A stretch of DNA of 64,000 bases from Bacteroidales bacterium. Lineage in GTDB: Bacteria; Bacteroidota; Bacteroidia; Bacteroidales; Prolixibacteraceae. Position 1 is the first letter of the stretch; every line of letters begins with the position of its first letter. The notes below the pieces were generated by a model, which worked only from the letters and a program-made list of their open reading frames with translations, did no database searches and was not told the origin of the DNA. The DNA is taken from the NCBI GenBank assembly GCA_012729335.1, contig JAAYDJ010000037.1, positions 1 through 64,000 on the forward strand, written 5' to 3'. Shown here piece by piece: positions 17,135-24,725 of this stretch. The position numbers and the translations under genes were made by a program.

Positions 17135-20100
17135 TTACCGGAGGTCTCTGACACAGCGGAAGCCGACGGTAGCGTTGCGTTCGAATCCCGGGGAGATGCG
17201 CAGCAGCATCTGCCGGTAGTGGAGTTCGCGGGGGCCACCCTGGACGTACCACCACGACGCAGAGGGTTTGAAATAGCTGCCCCCTTTCATGATGACATAC
17301 CGGTAGCTTCCGTTAAGATATTCGTCGTTGGTGAGCTGCCAGACACACCCCACCAGGTCCTGCAGTCCGAAGGGATTGGCCCCTTTGCGGTACTTACCCA
17401 CGGGATAGGGGAGGCCGTTGCCTGGGTTGCACATCCCCGGTTCGAGGCCTTCGAGGGAGGAGACGGTGAGGGTGGCGGTGATGGCCTGTTCCACCCGTTT
17501 CACCGGCTGGCGCTGTTTCCACGGCCATTCGTTTCCCGCGGGGGTTTGGGCGGCATACTGCCACTCCACCTCCGTGGGGAGGCGCTTTCCTGCCCAGCGG
17601 GCATAAGCCCGGGCATCTTCCAGCGCAACGTAAACCACCGGAAAATCCCCCTCCCCGGGGAGAAAAGTGCCATTCTTCCAATGCTTAAGGAAGTTAGCGG
17701 TGTCGGCAGGCTGGTACCCGGTGGCCTCCAGGAAGGATGTGTACTCCCGGTTGGTGACAGGGTGGCGGTCCATCAGGAAGGAGGGCATCGCGAATTCCCT
17801 GCCCAGGTTATCCTTTGGATAGGGAATGAAATCATCGCCGGCGGTGGCCTGGAAAACATATGTTCCGGCCTGAACCAGCACCATTTCTCCGGGGATCTTC
17901 CGGGGGATGGCTCTCTTCTTCTCCTCTCTGATCTTTGGCCGGACAGACGCTGAGGGGCCATTTAGTTCTGAGGCGCCGGTGAGTTCCGGGGCTCCGGTGA
18001 GTTCCGGGGCTCTGGTCAGGTCCCGGGCACCGGTCAGATCCCGGTCACCTGACGGAAAGGCGGCAGGGCGCTCCTGATTGCTGACCAGCCTGGGGGTGCC
18101 GGGAAGGATGGTCACGATACCCTCATCGATCAGAAAACCCTTCTGAAACAATTGAACGACAAATTTCCCTTCATACCTTCCGAAGTGGTCTGACAGGAAC
18201 AGGGAGGTGTCTGATGCCGGAAGGCAAAGGGGGTTTTTCCCGTATTCCGGGTTTCCGGTCCATACCAGCAGGGAGTCGTCTTTTTCTGAAAGATGGCCGG
18301 GAGATTCTCCCGGTCCCCGATGGGTATTCTGATTTTCTGCCCTGGCGGGGGTGTTCTGGTATGGTGGGATTCCGGTGTGGGAAGATGCGGTATCTATGCC
18401 GTTGTGAGCGGTGCCCGGGGCAATTGTCTTTTTCAGGGTGATGTTCAGGGCATCCCCGTGCAGGGAGAGGTCCAGCAACCGGGGCAGGCGGGCCACGCAC
18501 CCCACGGCTCCTTCGTTGTTGGTGCCCAGCCAGCGGCCGCTGAATCCCTCCACGACGGGGGCCATCCACCATTTTCCGTCTGCCTTTATGGGGAGGGCTT
18601 CTGTGTGGTTCCAGAGGTCAATGAAGTGAAAGGCCGAATCGGGCTTTACTTCGAAGAGGGGGTCAGCCGACCCTTCCGGAAGGATGCTGTAAATGGTATA
18701 AAGTGTTTTCTCAGGCGTTTTTCCTGATAGCGGCCATTCGTTGACCCAGATGCTGTCGCGCAGGGTGGGGATCAGCGGCCGGTAATCGCGGGAGGTGAAG
18801 TGGGGACTGTTCTCCCGCAGGATGCGGGAGGTGCGCCCCAGGTACCGGTATTGTTCTTCCGCCCATACCGGCTTCCCGGGCGCGAAGATGTTGAGTTCGG
18901 TGCCGTAGCCGTTGAAAAAGGAGAGGTTGTATTCCCTCAGGATGGGCTCTTTATACAATTCTGCGACGCGGAAGATGGCGAATTCCGGTTTGATGAACTT
19001 GTTGAGGTTGAGAAGCGGCGGGTAATAGAGGGCATTGTGTACCCTTCCGGCGACGATGCCCTGCATGTCGCGGGGTACGGCCATCCCTTCGCTGTACATG
19101 ATGATGCCGGGGGCTACGCTGTCGGCGGCCTCCTGAAACTCCCGGCTTGAGGCGCCGCGGGTATCCAGGACGACCCCACTGGCGCCGGTGGCTTCCAGGA
19201 TGGCGGCCATCCCTTCGGTGTGGTTTTCGCTGCGGGTACTCTCATCCCAGGGATTGTAACAGATGAAAAGGGCCGACCCGGCCTCGCGGCACTGCTCTGC
19301 CAGGAGTTTTATACGGGGCAATCCCCCCGGGAGATCACGGAAAAGGTCCCACTGGTTGCGCTGGTCGATCCCCAGGGAGGGCCAGGTGGGCCAGATGCCC
19401 GTGAAGTCATCACCGCCGTATAGACGCCGTCCCCGGTCAAGGAACTCCTTCAACCGGTACCCCCCCTGCGTGGCATCGAAGAAATCGCGGTCCCAGGCCT
19501 GCAGGAGGTGGGCCACATAGGCCTGCCGCACCCACACCAGATCGGGTCGCTCATACAGTGTATGGTCGAAAGTACCGGGTTCCACGTCGTATAACATCCT
19601 CTCCCTGAACATCACCTCCAGTCCCTTCTGCCAGTCGCCCTGGTAGGTGTCGGCCCAAAGGGTGTAAGAGACCTTCCCGCCCGGAAAAAGCTCCGTCTCA
19701 AAGCGGCGGCGCCGGCCCTTCTCCACCGACTCCCGGTCGCGGCGAACCAGCGCACATACCCCCATACCCGCGGAACCTCCCAAAAGCCCAGTCCCTTCAA
19801 TCTCTTCGGTCCTTTTTGTCCCGCCCTTTAGCGCAGTGATTTCCACGGCTGAAAAGCCAAGTTCCCAGGCGTTGTCAGGAAGAATGACGTTGACTGGTTC
19901 CCTTCCGGGGAGGAACAGATGGCTTCTTGAGAGGGGGTGGTCGCCCTTTCCAGTCAGGTACACATGGCCCGACGACTCCCCGAAGGGCACGACGTTGTGC
20001 AGCAGGAGCGTGTCGCCTGAAAGGTTGGTGAAGGTAAGGGTGGCTTTGTATCCGTGGGGGGCCTTCACAGGCTTAAATTCCAGCTCAAGGAGGTCGTAGA

Positions 20101-20332
20101 GACGGAGCCTGCCCTCTGTGATCGTGCACTCCTCAGAAGTGTAGAGGGTCTTTCCAATCCGGAAGGACACCAGGGGCAGAGGATGGTCTGAAGCGTGTGA
20201 TCCGTTAATGGAAGTGACAACCAGCCTTTCAGGCGTTGCAATCCCGAGGGTATTCAGTCCCTGGCCTGACGACCGGACCAGACTGCCCGCCACGCCCATC
20301 AACAGAAGGAGCGCTTGACAAATAGTCTTCAT
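17135..20332 (-). CDS. Large secreted hydrolase-like protein fused to a formylglycine-enzyme-like domain
   Basis: This 1065-residue protein has a signal peptide (about 1-24). Residues about 25-250 are beta-rich. Residues about 260-600 look like a TIM-barrel glycosidase (GGDDFTGIWPTWPSLG, ALFICYNPWDE, GVVLDTRGASS with a candidate nucleophile Asp, IIMYSEGMA with a candidate acid/base Glu). Then come a beta domain, a low-complexity linker of five six-residue repeats (DLTGAR/ELTGAP type) and a C-terminal SUMF1/FGE-sulfatase domain (MVLVQAGTYVF, MDRHPVTNREYTSFL, RLPTEVEWQYAA, GLQDLVGCVWQLTNDEY, VGFRCVRD). The copper-binding Cys pair of true FGE enzymes is replaced (GGSYFKPSASWW), and no sulfatase is present nearby. 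The domain is therefore probably binding or structural. The glycosidase family was not identified. Confidence 0.7.
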   Translation of the reverse strand: MKTICQALLLLMGVAGSLVRSSGQGLNTLGIATPERLVVTSINGSHASDHPLPLVSFRIGKTLYTSEECTITEGRLRLYDLLELEFKPVKAPHGYKATLTFTNLSGDTLLLHNVVPFGESSGHVYLTGKGDHPLSRSHLFLPGREPVNVILPDNAWELGFSAVEITALKGGTKRTEEIEGTGLLGGSAGMGVCALVRRDRESVEKGRRRRFETELFPGGKVSYTLWADTYQGDWQKGLEVMFRERMLYDVEPGTFDHTLYERPDLVWVRQAYVAHLLQAWDRDFFDATQGGYRLKEFLDRGRRLYGGDDFTGIWPTWPSLGIDQRNQWDLFRDLPGGLPRIKLLAEQCREAGSALFICYNPWDESTRSENHTEGMAAILEATGASGVVLDTRGASSREFQEAADSVAPGIIMYSEGMAVPRDMQGIVAGRVHNALYYPPLLNLNKFIKPEFAIFRVAELYKEPILREYNLSFFNGYGTELNIFAPGKPVWAEEQYRYLGRTSRILRENSPHFTSRDYRPLIPTLRDSIWVNEWPLSGKTPEKTLYTIYSILPEGSADPLFEVKPDSAFHFIDLWNHTEALPIKADGKWWMAPVVEGFSGRWLGTNNEGAVGCVARLPRLLDLSLHGDALNITLKKTIAPGTAHNGIDTASSHTGIPPYQNTPARAENQNTHRGPGESPGHLSEKDDSLLVWTGNPEYGKNPLCLPASDTSLFLSDHFGRYEGKFVVQLFQKGFLIDEGIVTILPGTPRLVSNQERPAAFPSGDRDLTGARDLTRAPELTGAPELTGASELNGPSASVRPKIREEKKRAIPRKIPGEMVLVQAGTYVFQATAGDDFIPYPKDNLGREFAMPSFLMDRHPVTNREYTSFLEATGYQPADTANFLKHWKNGTFLPGEGDFPVVYVALEDARAYARWAGKRLPTEVEWQYAAQTPAGNEWPWKQRQPVKRVEQAITATLTVSSLEGLEPGMCNPGNGLPYPVGKYRKGANPFGLQDLVGCVWQLTNDEYLNGSYRYVIMKGGSYFKPSASWWYVQGGPRELHYRQMLLRISPGFERNATVGFRCVRDLR
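17963..18052. repeat. 18-bp minisatellite, five in-frame units
   Basis: Five head-to-tail 18-bp units lie at 17963-17980, 17981-17998, 17999-18016, 18017-18034 and 18035-18052. The second and third differ at one base; the outer ones are more diverged. Each encodes six residues of the linker (D/E-L-T-G-A-x pattern) in the large hydrolase, so unit gain or loss keeps the frame. It separates the hydrolase part from the FGE-like domain. Confidence 0.85.
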
Positions 20333-20474
20333 ATATTTAAACGACTGTATTATAATGATATAAAACGATAGGGCCAGCTGTTTGCCTTGATTGGCGAACC
20401 ATTACTTCGTTCCGGAAGTTCCCTGACAGGAACGGGGTGGATGCTCACCCGAGCCTGAGGGTGAACGGCATGCA

Positions 20475-22556
20475 TTATTCTCCCAATTTCAGGTAGTCGA
20501 TTCCGAAGAAGGCTTTCCCCTCGTTCCCTGAAGTGCCGGTGATGATGGCTCTGAGCTGGTTTCTTCCCTTGCGGAGGGGGAGGGTCCCCAGGGGAACCTC
20601 CCGGGTGGTCACCGTCTCATGGAAGAGGTTGAAGACGCCGGGGAGGGGTTTCCCATTGAGTTCTACCCTGAAGGTTCCATAATCGGGGGCATGTGTGAAA
20701 GCGGCGGTGACCTGGGTTATCACGGAATCGGCGGAATAGAACAGGAGGTCGAGGTGGTCGCCTGTTTTCCCACCCTGCCAGAAAACCTGCATATCTTCGC
20801 TCCAGTGAAAGCGGGGAATGTTCTGAAATTCAATATTTCCCCGTGAAGCTCCTCCGAAGACCATGTTTTCTCCTTCCAATCTGCCGTTACGGATCCAGGG
20901 GGAGATGATGTCGCTGCGTCGCAGGGCTACAGGTTCGCGCACTCCTGCGGTATCGGGAAGGATGTGGCTTTTCCCGCCTGGCATCAGGTAGTACCAGGTG
21001 ACGGGAGCATGGTGAATGGTGGCCTTGTTCCAGTGCCACATCTCCATGTCAAAGCGGAGGGAGGATCCGAAGGGGATGGCGTCGAGGCTCCGCTGCCGCA
21101 GGTTGACGGTATATCCCGGCCAGAAATTGCCGCTGCCGTCGGGCTGGGCAATAAAGGCGTGGTTGGCGAATTTCTCGGGCCGGCACCAGGCGTAGCCATA
21201 GTAGTCTTCGGTACCGGTGCCGATGTGGGAGGGGAAGGTTTCTCCGTCAACAAACACCTTTTCGTCGCCTTCACCCCACCAGCCATACATGGTGTTAAAG
21301 AGGGCGACGCCGTCGCCGGCGTAAACCCCTTTCCCTGAAAAGGAGGCGTAGTTGATGTCAAAGGCGCCGCCCCGGCCGTCGTTCTCCTTGGCATTGCCGG
21401 TTTGCAAACGGGTGAACTGGTGCCATGAAGATCCGAAGTGCATGGAACGTCGGTCCCATTTCCAGGGTGTGGTATAAAGGGTCACCTCCCCGATCTCTAC
21501 CGGTTCTTTCCCGAAATTCTCAAGGGTGATTACCGCCCTTTCCCTGAAAGGCATCACCCACCAGGCGGTCAGGATACCCCGGCCAGGATCTGTGGAAGTG
21601 TACCAGGTGTTGCTGTGTCGGAGTTGATAGCCGGTTCCGAAGAAATCACCCAGGGGGCACCAGACGGTAGTCTCACCGTCGAAGGCGATTTTCAGCACTG
21701 TAGAACGCAACGCCTGGGGGTCGATGGCCGGATCTACCTCCACCCTGATCATGCGGATGGCCTTTCTGCCTTCCAGGGTGTCGGAACGAAGCGTCCCGGG
21801 GGCCAGTATCGCATCAAATTTCAGGGAGTCGGGTTTCAGATCTGTCACTCCCCGCCCCCGGGTGGCCAGAAAGTCCTGCACCTGGTCGAGGGTGGTTCTG
21901 CATCTATACATTTCCCCGGGCGACCAGGTGGTCACCTTGGTTCCCGATGGATAGGTGCGGTAGTTGATGTTGTAGTAGGCGGCTTCCCCACCGGTTTTAG
22001 CCCCCGGATCTTTGATGTTTTGGCTCTGGTAGGTGACGAGGCAGCGGCGTGCATAGGGGAGGGGAAGGTAGAGGTTGTGGCCACGGTGCTCATATTCCGT
22101 GGAGTCGGAAACCGAGGTGGCCAGGGGTGCCCCTGTGAGCAGGGTGCCGCTCAGCACGTCAAAAGCGGTCCCTTCGATGGCAGGCACCATGTCTCCGTCA
22201 AAATAGATCCTCAGAATTCCCCTTCCGGAATTTTCACCGGCAAAGGTCATCCAGAAGCGCACAATGGCCCCCGGACCTTCAGCATCCATCATCACGTACT
22301 CCTTACGGCCGCTGATGGTATCGGTACGGATAAACATGGAACGGTCCCAGTTGGCAAACCAGGTGTGATCGCCGGGAGCTATGGTAGCCCGGTCGTAGCT
22401 GCTGAACTGCTTCAGCCTGTACTCCGGGGCGGGATAGCGCGCGATGGCGTCCCGGTCGGTCATCTCTTTCAGCAGTGACTCCAGGGTGACCGTCCTGTGG
22501 GTACACGACGATAAGGCCACCAGGGCCAGCATCAACCAAAAAATCGTTTTTTGCAT
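20475..22556 (-). CDS. DUF2961 / GH172-family protein
   Basis: This 693-residue lipoprotein has the signal MQKTIFWLMLALVALSSC with Cys18. Residues about 40-400 match DUF2961, the core of GH172, a double jelly-roll family whose studied members act on fructofuranosides and arabinofuranosides. Markers include SSYDRATIAPGDHTWFANWD, EGPGAIVRFWMTFAGENSGRG, RIYFDGD, LPLPYARRCLVTY and GTGTEDYYGYAWCRPE with its acidic residues. A C-terminal beta-sandwich (about 560-693) ends in FFGIDYLKLGE. In this cluster an arabinofuranosidase acting on a pectin side chain is plausible, but the specificity is inferred. It shares direction with the hydrolase downstream (about 140 nt gap). Confidence 0.85.
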   Translation of the reverse strand: MQKTIFWLMLALVALSSCTHRTVTLESLLKEMTDRDAIARYPAPEYRLKQFSSYDRATIAPGDHTWFANWDRSMFIRTDTISGRKEYVMMDAEGPGAIVRFWMTFAGENSGRGILRIYFDGDMVPAIEGTAFDVLSGTLLTGAPLATSVSDSTEYEHRGHNLYLPLPYARRCLVTYQSQNIKDPGAKTGGEAAYYNINYRTYPSGTKVTTWSPGEMYRCRTTLDQVQDFLATRGRGVTDLKPDSLKFDAILAPGTLRSDTLEGRKAIRMIRVEVDPAIDPQALRSTVLKIAFDGETTVWCPLGDFFGTGYQLRHSNTWYTSTDPGRGILTAWWVMPFRERAVITLENFGKEPVEIGEVTLYTTPWKWDRRSMHFGSSWHQFTRLQTGNAKENDGRGGAFDINYASFSGKGVYAGDGVALFNTMYGWWGEGDEKVFVDGETFPSHIGTGTEDYYGYAWCRPEKFANHAFIAQPDGSGNFWPGYTVNLRQRSLDAIPFGSSLRFDMEMWHWNKATIHHAPVTWYYLMPGGKSHILPDTAGVREPVALRRSDIISPWIRNGRLEGENMVFGGASRGNIEFQNIPRFHWSEDMQVFWQGGKTGDHLDLLFYSADSVITQVTAAFTHAPDYGTFRVELNGKPLPGVFNLFHETVTTREVPLGTLPLRKGRNQLRAIITGTSGNEGKAFFGIDYLKLGE

Positions 22557-22599
22557 AAGTCAGGTTTTATATGGTTATTTTTTTTAATAGGTCAGTATC

Positions 22600-22836
22600 T
22601 CATTGAGCCCATTTATAATTACCCGTAACTGGTTCCCGGTAATCTCTCCCAAGCGGGTTCTGAATCTCTCTCTTGGTACGGTCCTGACCTTCATCCAGAA
22701 TTTTGAGATATTCCTCCAATCCCTCCTCTGCCAGCAGAAGTTGTTCCTCATCGCCTGCTGCCGCCTTGAAGGAACGGATATATTCCGCCTTTTTGATTTT
22801 TTCGAAATAGGCTGACAAAGCCAGTTCAAAAAAAGT
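22600..22836 (-). pseudogene. Probable remnant: C-terminal tail of an unidentified protein
   Basis: Between the esterase stop and the GH172 start, one minus-strand frame reads like the natural C-terminal tail of a protein: amphipathic helices (FFELALSAYFEKIKK, EEGLEEYLKILDEGQ) then REIQNPLGRDYREPVTG and a stop. Its only start codon is a TTG at 22887, inside the esterase gene, and the first residues from there look like out-of-frame shadow. This fits a decayed gene, or a frameshift that split the esterase from its tail. I do not recognise the family. Confidence 0.4.
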
Positions 22837-24545
22837 TAGGGTAAACAGATGCTCAATTTCTGTCGGGCTTCGGCCGGAAGTTGCCAATCGTGATCGAAGT
22901 ATCCTTCGGAGATTACTTCGCCCTCTTCAGTAAAGAGGAGGAAGTCCATTCTGCCGGCCAGGGATTTGGCGCCTGGGCCGGTTCCGAAGCTGATGCGTGT
23001 GCGGGCCCTGGCGGATACCGGGTCGGCGGGTGTGGGGGAAGGGGTGGCTTTGGCCTTCCAGAAGGGGACCCCTGAGGCGACCACCACCATTTTCCCGTTT
23101 ACAGGATAGGTGTAGACCAGTCCGTGCACGGTATCACCTTCCTTCAGATGGAGGGGCAGCCGGTCGGCCATCCGGGCGATCACCTGGTTGGTTTCGCGGG
23201 TTCCGAAGAGAAAGAGGTGGGAGCTGCGCAGATCTTCGGCGGTCACTTCCCTGTCGGCCACGATGCGGGGATTGACCAGGGAGGGCTGCTCATAGCTGCC
23301 GAAAGCCACCGAGAAGTCGGCGGCCTCGCGGGCCAGCTGCCGCCGCGCAGCCAGGGCGTTACCATCGGGAGTTCCGGCGGTTCCGTATACAAAAATCACC
23401 CTCCCGGTAAGGGCGGAGTACAACGCTCCTTCCATCCCCTTTTTTTTAGCCACCACGGGAGAGTGGTATTTGCCGGAGATCCACCTGCCCTCCTTCAGCT
23501 GAAAGGAGTGGTTCATTTTCGGCGCACTCTGAACGGGAATCCCGTTGATTTTCACCATCAGTGCCTCAGAATCGCTGAAAGAGGGATGCCCCTTGAGGGC
23601 CAGGGTGAAAGCCTCCAGATCATTGGTTTTGATATCCAGGGTGTTGGGCGCCGTAAACCGGGCGTCGATGGTGGCCGGCGTGCCGGGTGTGATCTTGTCA
23701 AAGAGCACCCAGTAGGCCGTATTGTATTTGTACCACCTGGTGGTATATTTCACCCGCGGTGGAAAGGCATTGCGCTTCAGCCCATCGAACCAGCGGAAGA
23801 TGTTGCCGTTTTCGTAAGCCTGGACCCACACGTCGTGGCCGACACCCGGAAATTCATGGTATTCCACGGAGGCTCCCTCCCTGAGGAGGTCCCCGGCAAT
23901 CAGCCTGACTCCTTCAGGTCTGACTACAGGGTCGGCGCCTCCCTGGTAGATGGCCACGGGGAGGTTCAGGGCGTTGCCCATCAGGCCGTAAGCCTCTTCA
24001 GGGGGTGCCGGACATACGGGAGCGATCGCCGCAAAAAGCCCGGGCCGGCTCAACCCGATGTAAAGGGTACCCCCGCCTCCCATCGACAAACCCGTCAGGA
24101 AGAGCCGCTCCTCATCGATGTGGAGATGGGCTTTGCATGATTCTATCACTGCCATGACATCCTCCTCCGGAATTCCCGTATATCCCATGGTGCCCCGGGC
24201 CCAGGGGGTGGCCACAATATACTCCTCCTCCTTCCACCGGGGAAAATAACGCGACGCCAGGGCATCGTTTTCACCCGGAAGATTTGATTTCCCGAAAACC
24301 CGCTTCAGGGCCAGCCGGTGATTCGACATTGCCCCGTGGAGCATCACCACCAGAGGATACTTCTTCTGCGGATCATAATTTTGAGGGATGTAAAGCCCAA
24401 AGGGCTGCTCCGAATCGTCGATTTCCGAGTAAAAGGTGGCCACCTGCGGTCCCGGCCTGAAAACCTGTGCCGTTGAAAAACGGGGCGTGGCCAGCACTAC
24501 TGCACCCAGAAAAATGGCCAGAAGATAAATTTTGCTTTTTTGCAT
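22836..24545 (-). CDS. Secreted alpha/beta-hydrolase esterase
   Basis: Starting at the ATG at 24545 (a TTG lies 15 nt upstream), this 569-residue protein has a signal peptide MQKSKIYLLAIFLGAVVLA. Residues about 35-260 form an alpha/beta-hydrolase of the PHB-depolymerase/feruloyl-esterase kind: PLVVMLHGAMSNH (oxyanion), GLSMGGGG with nucleophile Ser154, GGADPVV with Asp205 and VGHDVW with His237. The remaining 300 residues are beta-rich and resemble the C-terminal part of prolyl-oligopeptidase-like esterases. It is the first gene of the minus-strand pectin cluster, so release of acyl or feruloyl groups from polysaccharide is a reasonable guess; the true ester is unknown. Its 3' end overlaps the odd remnant frame. 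Confidence 0.75.
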   Translation of the reverse strand: MQKSKIYLLAIFLGAVVLATPRFSTAQVFRPGPQVATFYSEIDDSEQPFGLYIPQNYDPQKKYPLVVMLHGAMSNHRLALKRVFGKSNLPGENDALASRYFPRWKEEEYIVATPWARGTMGYTGIPEEDVMAVIESCKAHLHIDEERLFLTGLSMGGGGTLYIGLSRPGLFAAIAPVCPAPPEEAYGLMGNALNLPVAIYQGGADPVVRPEGVRLIAGDLLREGASVEYHEFPGVGHDVWVQAYENGNIFRWFDGLKRNAFPPRVKYTTRWYKYNTAYWVLFDKITPGTPATIDARFTAPNTLDIKTNDLEAFTLALKGHPSFSDSEALMVKINGIPVQSAPKMNHSFQLKEGRWISGKYHSPVVAKKKGMEGALYSALTGRVIFVYGTAGTPDGNALAARRQLAREAADFSVAFGSYEQPSLVNPRIVADREVTAEDLRSSHLFLFGTRETNQVIARMADRLPLHLKEGDTVHGLVYTYPVNGKMVVVASGVPFWKAKATPSPTPADPVSARARTRISFGTGPGAKSLAGRMDFLLFTEEGEVISEGYFDHDWQLPAEARQKLSICLP

Positions 24546-24725
24546 GACGTTATTTTTCAAAATAATTATTACTCTTCAGATTTATAAGTCCTTAAGAGAG
24601 CCTTAAAAGACCTGCCGGAAGGATGATGATCCTGCTGCATCAACCGGAACCGGAATACTGCCTAAATTTAAGTCCATTTTCATAATTTTACCACAAAAAC
24701 CTGAGTAGTTCTTAAAACCAAAACC

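Noticed and set aside
17500-17700. The FGE-like domain as a real sulfatase-activating enzyme.
   Set aside because: The catalytic Cys pair near the C-terminus is missing, the domain is fused to a secreted hydrolase, and no sulfatase gene is seen.
20418-20464. Two short hairpins (GTTCC/GGAAC and TCACCC/GGGTGA) in the gap after the GH172 gene.
   Set aside because: The stems are only 5-6 bp and lack a T-tract on either strand; too weak to call terminators.
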